Assembly (NCBI GenBank): GCA_965223735.1
Contig: OZ245010.1
Location: 1,674,001 to 1,738,000 of the forward strand
DNA length: 64,000 nt
Direction: 5' to 3'
From: CAYFZO01 sp965223735
Lineage (GTDB): Bacteria; Pseudomonadota; Gammaproteobacteria; Poriferisulfidales; Oxydemutatoraceae
The first letter of the stretch is position 1; each line of letters starts with the position of its first letter. This document shows positions 1 to 9,046 of this stretch, in pieces. The translations under genes were made by a program, and so were the position numbers. The notes under the pieces are model-generated. The model was given only the letters and a program-made list of their open reading frames with translations. It had not been told where the DNA came from and searched no databases.

Positions 1-1
1 C

Positions 2-3000
2 GCGGGTCGTTCGGCGGCGCTGGGTGTGACGACGCTGAGGCTGACGGTGGAAGGCGAGAACGTGGCAGCGGGGGCGCAGTTGCTGAGGGTGGAAGTGATC
101 CCGTTCGAGGTGTCGCTGGTGCTGTCTGCGGACAGGGACACGCTGAAAGCGGACGAGACCGCGGTTGTGACGGTGAGCTTGAGTGCCCCGCTGATAGCCG
201 GGGAGTCGATGATGGTGTCGGTGGCGAGCGGGAATCCGGATGTATTGTCGATCGGGTTGCCGGAGATAACGGTGTTGGACAGCGGGAAGCCAACGCTGGA
301 GGTGACGGTGGCGGCGCGCGAGGTGGCGTCGCCGGTGCCGGTGACATTGACGGGGCAGGCGACGAAGACGACGGAATTGAGCGTGCTGTCGGATGAGACG
401 ATGGTGACGGTGGAGCCGGGGGATGTGATGGCGACGTTGACGACGGAGTCGTTGCAGTTGAGGCGCGGCGCGATGGCGACGGTGGATGTGGCATTGAGTT
501 CGACGTTGACGGCGGGCCGTAGTGCGACGCTGGCGCTGGAGGCGGCTGAAGGCGATGGTGAAGGGCTGGTGCTGCCTTCGCGGGCGGTGACGTCGGCTGA
601 CGGGACCCGGGCGGAGTTGGAGTTGCGCGCGGGTCGTTCGGCGGCGCTGGGCGTGACGACGCTGAGGTTGACGGTGGAAGGCGAGAACGTGGCAGCGGGG
701 GCGCAGTTGCTGAGGGTGGAAGTGATCCCGTTCGAGGTGTCGCTGGTGTTGTCTGCGGACAGGGCGGCGCTGAAGCCGGATGAGACCGCGGTTGTGACGG
801 TGAGCTTGAGTGCCCCGCTGATAGACGGGGAGTCGATGATGGTGTCGGTGGCGAGCGGGAATCCGGATGTATTGTCGATCGGGTTGCCGGAGATAACGGT
901 GTTGGACAGCGGGAAGCCAACGCTGGAGGTGACGGTGGCGGCGCGCGAGGTGGCGTCGCCGGTGCCGGTGACATTGACGGGGCAGGCGACGAAGACGACG
1001 GAATTGAGCGTGCTGTCGGATGAGACGATGGTGACGGTGGAGCCGGGGGATGTGATGGCGACGTTGACGACGGAGTCGTTGCAGTTGAGGCGCGGCGCGA
1101 TGGCGACGGTGGATGTGGCATTGAGTTCGACGTTGACGGCGGGCCGTAGTGCGACGCTGGCGCTGGAGGCGGCTGAAGGCGATGGTGAAGGGCTGGTGCT
1201 GCCTTCGCGGGCGGTGACGTCGGCTGACGGGACCCGGGCGGAGTTGGAGTTGCGCGCGGGTCGTTCGGCGGCGCTGGGCGTGACGACGCTGAGGTTGACG
1301 GTGGAAGGCGAGAACGTGGCAGCGGGGGCGCAGTTGCTGGCGGTGGAGGTGATCCCGGTGGAGGTGTCGCTGAGGTTGCCCGAGGTCGCGCTCAGAGAGG
1401 GTGAGACAAAGGGCGTGGTGGTGAGTTTGAGCGACGCGTTGGTGGGTGAGGAGTCGGTGTCGGTGTCGGTGACGAGCGTGAACCCGGATGTGCTCGAGGT
1501 GGTGTCGCTGACGGCGTCGGCGACGTTGAACAGCGAGGTGTCAACGCTGAGTGTTACAGTACGCGCGCTGGAGGTGTCGGCGCCGGTGATGGTGATGTTG
1601 CGCGCGGAGGCGACGAAGACGACGGAGTTGAGCGTGTTGCCCGGCGAGGCGACGGCGACGGTGGGGCCGTCGGTCGAGGTGATCTCGGCCGTATCGGGCA
1701 TGTTGCAGTTGAGGCGTGGCGCCTCGACGCAGGTGGTCGTCGAGTTGAGCCCGGTGTTGCTGGGAGGCGGTGGTACGACGCTGATGTTGAGCGTCGTTGA
1801 AGGTGGTGAAGGGTTATCGGGATTGCCCGTGGAGCAGGAGCTGGCGTCTGACGAGACCCTGGTGGAGTTGGCGTTGCGCGCGGATCGTTCGGCGCCGCTG
1901 GGTGTATCAACGCTGAGATTGACGGTGGAGAGTGAAGGTGTGGAAACCGAAGAAGTATCGTTGACGGTGGAAGTGATCCCGTTCGAGGTGTCGCTGGTGT
2001 TGTCTGCGGACAGGGCGGCGCTGAAGCCGGATGAGACCGCGGTTGTGTCGGTGAGCTTGAGCGCCCCGTTGATAGACGGGGAGTCGGTGTCGGTGTCGGT
2101 GGCGAGCGGGGATCCGGATGTATTGTCGATCGAGTTGCCGGAGATAACGGTGTTGGACAGCAAGAAGTCAACGCTGGAGGTGACGGTGGCGGCGCGTGAG
2201 GTGGCGTCGTCGGTGCCGGTGACATTGACGGCGGCGGCGACGCGGACGACGGAATTGAGCGTGCTGTCGGGTGAGACGATGGTGACGGCGGAGCCGAAGG
2301 ACGCGACGGTGGAGTTGGCGGCGGAATCGTTGCAGTTGAGGCGGGATGCTTCGGCACAGGTGGTCGTGGCATTGAGTTCGGCGTTGCTGGAGGGTCGCAG
2401 CGCGACGTTGACGTTGAGGGTGGATCAGGGCGACGGCGACGGTCTGATATTGCCTGGGTCGCGGGTGCTGATGCCGGCTGACGGGACCCGGGTGGAGTTG
2501 GCGTTGAGCGCGGGTCGTTCGGCGCCGCTGGGCGTGACGACGTTGAGGTTGACGGTGTCGGGCGACGGCATTGCAGGCGAGAGGGTGTTGCTGGCGGTGG
2601 AGGTGATACCGGTGGAGGTGTCGCTGGTGTTGTCTGCGGACAGGGCGGCGCTGAAGCCGGATGAGACCGCGGTTGTGTCGGTGAGCTTGAGCGCCCGTCT
2701 GATAGACGGGGAGTCGGTGCTGGTGACGGTGTCGAGCGGGGATTCGAATGCGCTGTCGGTGGAGGCGCCGGCGTCGTCGGTGTTGAGCAGCGCGACGCCG
2801 GCAATGGCGGTGACGGTGCGTGGTCTGGATGTATCGATGCCGACGCCGGTCACGTTGACGGCGGAGGCGACGCGGACGACGGAATTGAGCGTGCTGTCGG
2901 GTGAGACGATGGTGACGGCGGAGCCGAAGGACGCGACGGTGGAGTTGGCGGCGGAATCGTTGCAGTTGAGGCGGGATGCTTCGGCACAGGTGGTCGTGGC

Positions 3001-4894
3001 ATTGAGTTCGACGTTGACGGCGGGCCGCAGTGCGACGCTGGCGCTGGAGGCGGCTGAAGGCGATGGTGGAGGGCTGGTGCTGCCTTCGCGGGCGGTGACG
3101 TCGGCCGACGGGGAGTTGGTGGTGCTGGCGTTGAGCGCGGGTCGTTCGGCGCCGCTGGGCGTGACGACGTTGAGGTTGACGGTGTCGGGCGACGGCATTG
3201 CAGGCGAGAGGGTGTTGCTGGCGGTGGAAGTGATCCCGGTGGAGGTGTCGCTGGCGTTGTCCGAGGTCGCGCTCAGAGAGGGTGAGACAAAGGGCGTGGT
3301 GGTGAGTTTGAGCGACGCGTTGGTGGGTGAGGAGTCGGTGTCGGTGTCGGTGACGAGCGTGAACCCGGATGTGCTCGAGGTGGTGTCGCTGACGGCGCCG
3401 GCGACGTTGAACAGCGGGATGTCAACGCTGAGAGTTACAGTACGCGCGCTGGAGGTGTCGGCGCCGGTGAGGGTGATGTTGCGCGCGGAGGCGACGAAGA
3501 CGACGGAGTTGAGCGTGTTGCCGAGTGAGACGGTGGCGACGGTGAGGCCGCCGGTCGAGGTGATTTCGGCCGTATCGGGCATGTTGCAGTTGAGGCGTGG
3601 CGCCGAGTCGACGCAGGTGGTCGCCTTGAGTTCGGCGTTGCTGGGAAGCGGTGGCACGGCGTTGACGGTGAGCGTGGATGGCGGCGCCGGCGATGGATTG
3701 AGGTTGAACGGGGAGGTGCTGCCGTTTGAGCGACGCCTGGCGTCTGACGAGACCCGGGTCGAGTTGGCGTTGAGCGCGGATCGTGCGGCACTGCTGGGTG
3801 TGACGACACTGAGACTGACGGTGAGGAGTGAAGGTGCGGTCCCCGAGGAGGTGTTGCTGCTGGTGGTGGTGGAGGTAATCTCGTTCGAGGTGTCGTTGGA
3901 GTTGTCCGCGGTTGAGGACGTATTGAAGACAGACGAGATGGCGGTTGTCGAGGTGAGTTTGAGCGACAGGTTGGTAGGCGAAGAGTCGATGTCGGTGACG
4001 GTGACGAGCGTGAACCCGGATGTGCTGGAGGTGGTGTCGCTGACGGTGCCGGCGATGTTGAACAGCGAGATGTCAACGCTGAGTGTTACAGTGCGCGCGC
4101 TGGAGGTACTGGCGCCGGAGACGGTGATGGTGATGTTGAGGGCGGAGGCGATGATGATGACCGAGTTGAGCGTGTTGCCCGGGGCGACGACGGTGGCGGT
4201 GGAACCGGCGATGAGGGCGGTGGCCACGGTGTTCATGCCGGCGTCCGTGACCCTGCGGCAGGGGCTCAGTGCTGAAGTGGATGTGACGACGGAGCCAGTG
4301 TTGAGGGTGTACGAGTCGCTGGTGCTGGCGTTTGAGACGACCGGCGACCTGACGGTGGTTCCGGAGACGGTGACATTGAACAGCGGTTCAACGGTGGTGG
4401 CTGTGACGGTGAACGCGGCAGACATGACAGGCGCTGTAGCGGTGCGCGCCGTCCCGTCATCGACAACCCCGTCGGTGAACGTGGAGGCGGCGCCGGGCAC
4501 GTTGCCGGTGACGGTTGATCCGGCGATTGTTACAGTTCAGTTCACCGAAAGCATGTTGACGTTGACGCAGCAGAACACCACCGGCACGGCGACGGTGACG
4601 ACGGCGCCTGAGCTGGCCGGCAGTCAGAGGGTCGAGGTGAGGCTGGACGCAGTAACCGCCGGTCTGGCGGTGGTTCCGGACACCGTGACATTGACGGAGA
4701 GCGATCGGTCCGCGGACGTCATGATCCGCGTGAGCGGAAGCACGACGGAAGGTTCTGTCGCCATTGAATCGGTGGCCGTCACCAACGTAACCGCGGAGAT
4801 AGATGAAGAATTTGGAGTGCTGAATGTGATCGTTTCGCTGGTGCAGGAGCTTCGGTTCAGGATCAGGGTCTTCCTTGAAGGCGCATTGCAGTAA
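2..4894 (+). CDS. Giant Ig-like repeat surface protein (5' end outside window)
   Basis: The reading frame is open from base 2, so the gene begins upstream and at least 1630 residues are visible. The protein is built from Ig-like beta-sandwich repeats of about 100 residues. Each has recurring features such as VTTLRLTV, VEVIP.EVSL and TTELSVL, and pairs form a 209-residue super-unit. It is very rich in Val, Thr, Leu, Ser and Glu and nearly free of aromatic residues and Cys, as in large bacterial adhesins or surface stalk proteins. The last 230 residues are a more diverged set of the same fold (VPETVTLNSGS, VPDTVTLTESD). No LPXTG, autotransporter barrel or RTX nonapeptide is visible at the C-terminus, which ends LEGALQ. 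The role in adhesion is inferred from architecture. The coding strand is strongly G-rich and C-poor, which leaves long antisense frames open. Confidence 0.75.
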   Translation, partial: AGRSAALGVTTLRLTVEGENVAAGAQLLRVEVIPFEVSLVLSADRDTLKADETAVVTVSLSAPLIAGESMMVSVASGNPDVLSIGLPEITVLDSGKPTLEVTVAAREVASPVPVTLTGQATKTTELSVLSDETMVTVEPGDVMATLTTESLQLRRGAMATVDVALSSTLTAGRSATLALEAAEGDGEGLVLPSRAVTSADGTRAELELRAGRSAALGVTTLRLTVEGENVAAGAQLLRVEVIPFEVSLVLSADRAALKPDETAVVTVSLSAPLIDGESMMVSVASGNPDVLSIGLPEITVLDSGKPTLEVTVAAREVASPVPVTLTGQATKTTELSVLSDETMVTVEPGDVMATLTTESLQLRRGAMATVDVALSSTLTAGRSATLALEAAEGDGEGLVLPSRAVTSADGTRAELELRAGRSAALGVTTLRLTVEGENVAAGAQLLAVEVIPVEVSLRLPEVALREGETKGVVVSLSDALVGEESVSVSVTSVNPDVLEVVSLTASATLNSEVSTLSVTVRALEVSAPVMVMLRAEATKTTELSVLPGEATATVGPSVEVISAVSGMLQLRRGASTQVVVELSPVLLGGGGTTLMLSVVEGGEGLSGLPVEQELASDETLVELALRADRSAPLGVSTLRLTVESEGVETEEVSLTVEVIPFEVSLVLSADRAALKPDETAVVSVSLSAPLIDGESVSVSVASGDPDVLSIELPEITVLDSKKSTLEVTVAAREVASSVPVTLTAAATRTTELSVLSGETMVTAEPKDATVELAAESLQLRRDASAQVVVALSSALLEGRSATLTLRVDQGDGDGLILPGSRVLMPADGTRVELALSAGRSAPLGVTTLRLTVSGDGIAGERVLLAVEVIPVEVSLVLSADRAALKPDETAVVSVSLSARLIDGESVLVTVSSGDSNALSVEAPASSVLSSATPAMAVTVRGLDVSMPTPVTLTAEATRTTELSVLSGETMVTAEPKDATVELAAESLQLRRDASAQVVVALSSTLTAGRSATLALEAAEGDGGGLVLPSRAVTSADGELVVLALSAGRSAPLGVTTLRLTVSGDGIAGERVLLAVEVIPVEVSLALSEVALREGETKGVVVSLSDALVGEESVSVSVTSVNPDVLEVVSLTAPATLNSGMSTLRVTVRALEVSAPVRVMLRAEATKTTELSVLPSETVATVRPPVEVISAVSGMLQLRRGAESTQVVALSSALLGSGGTALTVSVDGGAGDGLRLNGEVLPFERRLASDETRVELALSADRAALLGVTTLRLTVRSEGAVPEEVLLLVVVEVISFEVSLELSAVEDVLKTDEMAVVEVSLSDRLVGEESMSVTVTSVNPDVLEVVSLTVPAMLNSEMSTLSVTVRALEVLAPETVMVMLRAEAMMMTELSVLPGATTVAVEPAMRAVATVFMPASVTLRQGLSAEVDVTTEPVLRVYESLVLAFETTGDLTVVPETVTLNSGSTVVAVTVNAADMTGAVAVRAVPSSTTPSVNVEAAPGTLPVTVDPAIVTVQFTESMLTLTQQNTTGTATVTTAPELAGSQRVEVRLDAVTAGLAVVPDTVTLTESDRSADVMIRVSGSTTEGSVAIESVAVTNVTAEIDEEFGVLNVIVSLVQELRFRIRVFLEGALQ
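26..1279 (+). repeat. Two near-identical 627-bp tandem units inside the giant repeat gene
   Basis: The segments 26-652 and 653-1279 are almost identical at the DNA level and in frame (209 codons each). Differences are scattered single bases, for example in the codons after LSADR (DTLKAD versus AALKPD). A third, more diverged unit starts at 1280. Such homogeneity points to recent duplication or gene conversion. Confidence 0.9.
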
Positions 4895-5079
4895 TGCATT
4901 CTTTGAGCGGTGCCGCGCTGCATTTATCTTAAGTGGTTTGACGTGGGCGTCGCCGTGCGCCGATTCCTCGTGTTGATCGGCGGCCAGGTCTGACCGTCAA
5001 AACGTCCGCCCTCCAACGAAGTCGCGGATACTGTGAAGCGCCGGACGATGCCGGTCGCAAGGCAGACGCCGCGTTACGT

Positions 5080-5676
5080 TTATCTTGAAACCGAAAAAGC
5101 GGGGGATTCCGCGCGGCTGATGACTTTTATCTCACCGCTGTCGTCGCGGTCTATGTCCGCGCTGTGCAGTTTCATTTCGCCACGCACGCGGTCTTCAAAA
5201 TATCTTTCCAGTCCTTCCCTGATCACGAGAAAGGCAATCTGTTCCCAGGGGATTTCGTTTTTGCGGTACAGGGCGACTTCCGAAGTTTCTTCACCCGATT
5301 CGGCGTGCCCGTCTTTCAATTTGCCGCAATAGAGTATGTAAACCTGGCTGATATGCTTCAGGTTGTAGATGCCGTGCAGCTGCATACCGGCGGGTGTTGC
5401 GTGGGCTTCCTCGATCGATTCCCTTATCGCGGCGTCGGTGATCGATTCATGGTTTTCCATAAAACCCGCTGGTACCGTCCACAATCCGGCGCGTGGTTCG
5501 ATCGCGCGCCGGCACAACAGAATTCGTTCCCGCCATTCGAGAATACAGCCGGTGACGATTTTGGGATTTTCGTAGAAGATCACCCCGCAGTCCTGGCACA
5601 CGTGCCGGCTGCGTGAATCGCCCGGAGGCACTTTGAAGGCAACGTTGGTGGAACCGCAGGCGCTACAGTAGTTCAC
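5080..5676 (-). CDS. NUDIX hydrolase with N-terminal zinc ribbon
   Basis: 198 aa. The N-terminus carries a four-Cys zinc ribbon (CSAC at residues 4-7, CQDC near 27-30), followed by a NUDIX fold. The NUDIX box runs from GFMENHE through RESIEEAHA and fits Gx5Ex7REuxEE. The family hydrolyses nucleoside diphosphates linked to another moiety. The combination of ribbon plus NUDIX is shared with NADH pyrophosphatase-like and ADP-ribose-like hydrolases; the substrate cannot be fixed from sequence. It is a single minus-strand gene facing the end of the giant repeat gene, with a 185-bp gap between them in which I see no gene. Confidence 0.85.
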   Translation of the reverse strand: MNYCSACGSTNVAFKVPPGDSRSRHVCQDCGVIFYENPKIVTGCILEWRERILLCRRAIEPRAGLWTVPAGFMENHESITDAAIRESIEEAHATPAGMQLHGIYNLKHISQVYILYCGKLKDGHAESGEETSEVALYRKNEIPWEQIAFLVIREGLERYFEDRVRGEMKLHSADIDRDDSGEIKVISRAESPAFSVSR

Positions 5677-5756
5677 TGAGAGGCATCTCCCGTCGATCCC
5701 GCGGTTCAGCCGGGGTGCCGGTCATGGGAGTCTGTCAAAACAGCCGAGGTCTCGCC

Positions 5757-6350
5757 GGCCAATCCCGCAGCCCGGGTGCCGGTCATGGGGACCGGCCCGG
5801 TTCCTTGCCGGTGGCTCTCGGCCTTTGCGGTGAGCGGATCCATTTGCTCCAGGAACCGACGTAAGGCCGTGAGCCCGGCGATTTTTCCATTTTCCGACGC
5901 GCCGGCCAATCCCCGCAGCCCGGGTGCCGGTCATGGGGACCGGCCCGGTTCCTTGCCGGTGGCTCTCGGCCTTTGCGGTGAGCGGATCCATTTGCTCCAG
6001 GAACCGACGTAAGGCCGTGAGCCCGGCGATTTTCCATTTTCCGACGCGCCGGCCAATCCCGCAGCCCGGGTGCCGGTCATGGGGACCGGCCCGGTTCCTT
6101 GCCGGTGGCTCTCGGCCTTTGCGGTGAGCGGATCCATTTGCTCCAGGAACCGACGTAAGGCCGTGAGCCCGGCGATTTCCATTTTCCCGACGCGCCGGTC
6201 AATCCCGCAGCCCGGGTGCCGGTCATGGGGACCGGCCCGGTTCCTTGCCGGTGGCTCTCGGTCTTTGCGGTGAGCGGATCCATTCGCTCCAGGAACCGAC
6301 GTAAAGCCGTGAGCCCGGAAGCCCGGCGATTTCCATCGCGAGCAGGTTGT
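5757..6350 (-). repeat. About 146-bp tandem repeats copying the 3' end of sseA
   Basis: A unit beginning CAATCCCGCAGCCCGGGTGC recurs at about 5760, 5908, 6055 and 6201, with spacings of 146-148 bp and a further degenerate partial copy near 5700. Read on the minus strand, each unit encodes the C-terminal peptide of the sulfurtransferase (VGSWSEWIRSPQRP in the gene, VGSWSKWIRSPQRP in the copies). The array therefore consists of extra copies of the gene tail lying downstream of its stop codon. Confidence 0.9.
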
Positions 6351-7089
6351 GGCAGGCGGTAACGCCCGAGCCACACGAATGGATGGTGCAGGGCTTGTGC
6401 AACGCGGTGTATGTTTCGCGGAGTTCATCGGCGGGGCGAAAGCAGCCATTTCTGTCGAGATTGGTCTGCAACGGGTGGTTGATTGAGCCGGGAATATGTC
6501 CGCCTTCGCTATCGACCCCTTCTTTTTCGCCGCTGTAGCGTTCGGGTGCGCGTGCGTCTATTATGACGGTGTCGTCACATTCGCGGATGAGTTCGAGTTC
6601 CGCGGTTTCAACCCACATTGCATCGTGTGCTTTGCCGCTGAAGTTTCCTGCCGCCGCAGGTGCGGTTTTGCCTTGTTCCAGCGGTTTTTTTTCGTTCTCC
6701 CATTTTCCGAACCCGCCGTCGAGCACGGCCACACCGTTGTGTCCGAGATAGCGAAGCAGCCACCACATTCTGCCCGCGATTGAGCCGGCTACGTCGTCGT
6801 AAACGACGATCTGCGAGTCGGCGTTCACCCCCCAGGCGCGCAGTTTTGCGATGAGTTCATCCGCGTCCGGCAGGGGATGGCGTCCGCTCGTCGGTGTTGC
6901 CGGGGATGACATATCCTTGTTGAGATCAACGTAGCGCGCGCCCGGGACGTGTCCCCGCAGGTGGCGTTGGCGTCCCGCGTCGGGATCGCTCAGCACGAAG
7001 CGGCAGTCGAAGATGACCCACGCGGGATTGCCCAGATACCGAAGCAACTCATCGCTCGACACCAGCGTGGTACGTATGGCGTCCGGCAT
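6223..7089 (-). CDS. sseA: 3-mercaptopyruvate/thiosulfate sulfurtransferase (two-domain rhodanese)
   Basis: 288 aa with two rhodanese domains. The N-terminal domain has VIFDCRF, HLRGHVPGARYVD and VVYDD. The C-terminal domain has VIIDARAPERY, EGGHIPGSIN and the active-site loop CGSGVTA, which is typical of mercaptopyruvate sulfurtransferases (thiosulfate sulfurtransferases more often carry CRKGVTA-type loops). It transfers a sulfane sulfur via the loop Cys to cyanide or thiols. The gene starts 6 bp after the nqrM stop and is probably co-transcribed with it. The C-terminal 17 residues after SEWI (Arg/Pro-rich, ending GRSP) lie inside the tandem repeat, so the native C-terminus may have been rewritten by the duplication. 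Confidence 0.88.
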   Translation of the reverse strand: MPDAIRTTLVSSDELLRYLGNPAWVIFDCRFVLSDPDAGRQRHLRGHVPGARYVDLNKDMSSPATPTSGRHPLPDADELIAKLRAWGVNADSQIVVYDDVAGSIAGRMWWLLRYLGHNGVAVLDGGFGKWENEKKPLEQGKTAPAAAGNFSGKAHDAMWVETAELELIRECDDTVIIDARAPERYSGEKEGVDSEGGHIPGSINHPLQTNLDRNGCFRPADELRETYTALHKPCTIHSCGSGVTACHNLLAMEIAGLPGSRLYVGSWSEWIRSPQRPRATGKEPGRSP

Positions 7090-7095
7090 TGGCGG

Positions 7096-7263
7096 CTACG
7101 GGGAGTTTTTCTCGGTGTTGCGCGGGCAGTCTTCCGGCTTTGAGCAGAGTTTGCAGTTCAGTCCGCCGCAACTGCCGCGTAGGGGTTTTCCGCCGAACGC
7201 GAGCCCGACCGCCATTGCGGCGAAGATTGCGAGTACCAGCAGAAAAGAAAGCAGATAAGTCAT
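7096..7263 (-). CDS. nqrM: NqrM-like (Na+)-NQR maturation protein (DUF539)
   Basis: 55 aa. One N-terminal transmembrane helix (LLSFLLVLAIFAAMAVGLAF) is followed by the hallmark KP.RGSCGGLNC and further Cys (KLC, EDC). NqrM family proteins deliver iron to the Cys4 centre between NqrD and NqrE of the sodium-pumping NADH:quinone oxidoreductase; the short size and GSCGGL motif fit well. The frame stays open upstream through the 72-bp repeats, but similarity starts at the ATG at 7263. The nqr operon itself is not in this window. Confidence 0.85.
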   Translation of the reverse strand: MTYLLSFLLVLAIFAAMAVGLAFGGKPLRGSCGGLNCKLCSKPEDCPRNTEKNSP

Positions 7264-7280
7264 CCGCCTAATATACCACT

Positions 7281-7440
7281 CATGCGTTGCCGCGGGAGCC
7301 CGGCCCCGGATTCCCAAAAGACCTTGGCGTTCCGGCCGTGTTTTTTGGTACTCATGCGTTGCCGCGGGAGCCCGGCCCCGGATTCCCAAAAGACCTTGGC
7401 GTTCCGGCCGTGTTTTTTGGTACTCATGCGTTGTCGCAGA
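7281..7440. repeat. 72-bp tandem repeat, two full copies plus a partial
   Basis: CATGCGTTGCCGCGGGAGCC starts at 7281 and 7353, and a variant (CATGCGTTGTCGCAGAAGCC) starts at 7425: exact 72-bp spacing. The unit contains TTGGCGTTCCGGCCGTG followed by T6. The last unit runs into a perfect palindrome GCCCCGGATCCGGGGC and CGCT6 at about 7446-7469, which looks like a rho-independent terminator on the plus strand although no plus-strand gene precedes it. Confidence 0.9.
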
Positions 7441-7470
7441 AGCCCGGCCCCGGATCCGGGGCCGCTTTTT

Positions 7471-7752
7471 TCAGGTGCCGCCGCACGCGCGCCAGTGGTA
7501 TTCGATTTCAGCGGGCACCTCCCAGGTGACCGTCAGCCCCTGTGGAATGAACACCAGGTCGCCAGCGGCGACCGCCTCGATCGTCCGGCCGCAGGATAAG
7601 ACGGCTTTCCCCTCGGCGATGTAACACTCCTCACTCGTTGCGTAAGTGCGCGTGTATTGTCCGGCGGCAAGTTTTTTAAGCGGCCAGCTATCCGCACCCA
7701 GCACTTCGATCTTGCCCGGGCTGGGCGATCTTTCAACCAGCACGTCGTTCAC
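7471..7752 (-). CDS. Small cupin-domain protein (EutQ/DUF861-like)
   Basis: 93 aa when started at GTG 7752. A longer ATG start at 7824 would overlap bolA and add an Arg-rich, low-complexity stretch, so the GTG only 4 bp after the bolA stop is preferred. The fold is a short cupin: YATSEECYIAEGKAVLSC, then GDLVFIPQGLTVTWEV, then YHWRACGG. Related cupin_3 proteins are found in sugar and ethanolamine metabolism, but the ligand here is not evident. It probably shares a transcript with bolA and the MerR-type gene upstream. Confidence 0.75.
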   Translation of the reverse strand: MNDVLVERSPSPGKIEVLGADSWPLKKLAAGQYTRTYATSEECYIAEGKAVLSCGRTIEAVAAGDLVFIPQGLTVTWEVPAEIEYHWRACGGT

Positions 7753-7756
7753 GGGT

Positions 7757-8074
7757 TCAAGCCTTTGATCCGCCGCGGCACGGCGGCGTCTCGCGCGTCG
7801 CTTCCCCGCGCGCACGCCATTCACTCGGCGTCAAAGTATGCAGCGACAGGGCGTGAACGCCGCCGTCGAGTTCATCGGCAAGAATGTGGTTGACTTCGCG
7901 GTGGCGTTCGAGCAGCCCGTTGCCGTCAAAGTTTTGTGACACCACTGTTACCTTGAAGTGGGATTCGGAACCGGGCGGCACGTTGTGCTTGCCGCTTTCG
8001 TTGCTGACTTCAAGATGCTCGGGACTCAGCGCCCGCCGTAACTTGTCTTCGATTGTCGCCTGGATCGGTCCCAT
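7757..8074 (-). CDS. bolA: BolA family protein
   Basis: 105 aa. It starts MGPIQATIEDKLRRAL and has the BolA core: HFKVTVVSQNFDGNGLLERH, then REVNHILADELDGGVHALSL. The conserved HR.VN..L..EL....HAL pattern is complete. BolA proteins partner with monothiol glutaredoxins in iron-sulfur and iron homeostasis and can act as transcription factors. It sits 5 bp after the MerR-type regulator gene in a compact minus-strand run. The tail after TPSEW is longer and more basic than in typical BolA and overlaps the rejected long start of the cupin gene. Confidence 0.9.
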   Translation of the reverse strand: MGPIQATIEDKLRRALSPEHLEVSNESGKHNVPPGSESHFKVTVVSQNFDGNGLLERHREVNHILADELDGGVHALSLHTLTPSEWRARGEATRETPPCRGGSKA

Positions 8075-8079
8075 CGGCC

Positions 8080-9033
8080 TTATTCGTATTCGCTCTCGAT
8101 CCGCTCAAATTCAAGGCGCATTTCGGCGAAGTTATGGGCGTGCAGCGCTTCCGTTTCGTTCAGCACCGATGAATAAGTGCATACGTCGGGCGCATTCACG
8201 ATGAGCCGGGCGCGTTCCGGCAGCAGAGACGCGAGCCGTTTCATTTCATTGGGGATGCGTGCGTCTTCGCTCGACTCATCGAAACTGATAATCACCGCCG
8301 CTGCGCCGGATGAGGCAGCTGCGTCGTTGATCTCGTTGCAGGTGGCGCGTTCCCCGAGGTAGATCGGGTGCCAGCCGTAAGTGTTGGTGATTACCGCGGC
8401 CCTGAGCGCAGTCAGCGTCGGGTCTTCCCGGATTGAGGCCACGACGACGTTATGCCGCGCCGCCTCGTTTTGCGTGCACAGTACCGTCAGATCGCCCCGA
8501 ATGGTTTCGGTGAACAGGCGCCAATGGCAGTTGAGCAATTCCCCCTGACGACATTCATTTTCGATGTGGTGCAGCAGAGGGGAGATCAGGTCTTCGATCA
8601 GGAATACAGTACCGAGTTCCTTTGAGGCGCTGTCGAGGATGGTCTGAAGATCGCGCATATCAAGTTTGACGATGGCGTCGAGACACTGGTCGAAGAGTTC
8701 CATCACCGACCCCGTGCTGAGACGGGCTTCTCCGTGATCCGGCCTTTGCGCCACAGCGACTTCGTCGCTTCTGATAATCCCGGTCAGTTCTTCGATCGAC
8801 AGGTGCGCGACTTCGCTGATCCTTCTTCCGAACTGAGTGACCTGTCTCAGCATCGACAGGCGCTGAATGTCGGAGTTGTTGTAGAGTCTCCTGCCGTTGC
8901 TTGTACGCGCCGGCGTGACGACGCGATAGCGCTTTTCCCAAGCCCGGATCAGGTCCGAACTCAAGCCGGTGTAGCGTGAGACCACCTGGATCGGGTGGTT
9001 GCCTTCAAGGCTGTCGGCAGTCGGTTTCGTCAT
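8080..9033 (-). CDS. MerR-type regulator with degenerate B12-binding-like domain
   Basis: 317 aa. An N-terminal MerR helix-turn-helix (residues 14-80: IQVVSRYTGLSSDLIRAWEKRY, GRRLYNNSDIQRL) is followed by a four-helix segment and a Rossmann-like C-terminal domain (VVVASIREDPTLTAL, GWHPIYLGERATC, AAAVIISFDES). This is the layout of CarH/LitR light- or cobalamin-dependent repressors. However, the position that normally reads GExHxLG reads REDPTL, so the axial His is missing and B12 binding is doubtful. It is divergent from the AlkB-like gene, with shared intergenic sites, and is likely to regulate itself and that neighbour (inference). Confidence 0.8.
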   Translation of the reverse strand: MTKPTADSLEGNHPIQVVSRYTGLSSDLIRAWEKRYRVVTPARTSNGRRLYNNSDIQRLSMLRQVTQFGRRISEVAHLSIEELTGIIRSDEVAVAQRPDHGEARLSTGSVMELFDQCLDAIVKLDMRDLQTILDSASKELGTVFLIEDLISPLLHHIENECRQGELLNCHWRLFTETIRGDLTVLCTQNEAARHNVVVASIREDPTLTALRAAVITNTYGWHPIYLGERATCNEINDAAASSGAAAVIISFDESSEDARIPNEMKRLASLLPERARLIVNAPDVCTYSSVLNETEALHAHNFAEMRLEFERIESEYE

Positions 9034-9046
9034 TTTTTCTGTACAT

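Noticed and set aside
1554..4500. Long open frames on the minus strand opposite the giant repeat gene (416 and 691 codons)
   Set aside because: They follow from the G-rich, C-poor bias and repetition of the real gene; composition is Pro/Ser/Thr/Arg noise without family features.
7282..7529. Plus-strand frames through the 72-bp repeats
   Set aside because: Open only because the repeat lacks stops in those frames; no ribosome site or similarity.
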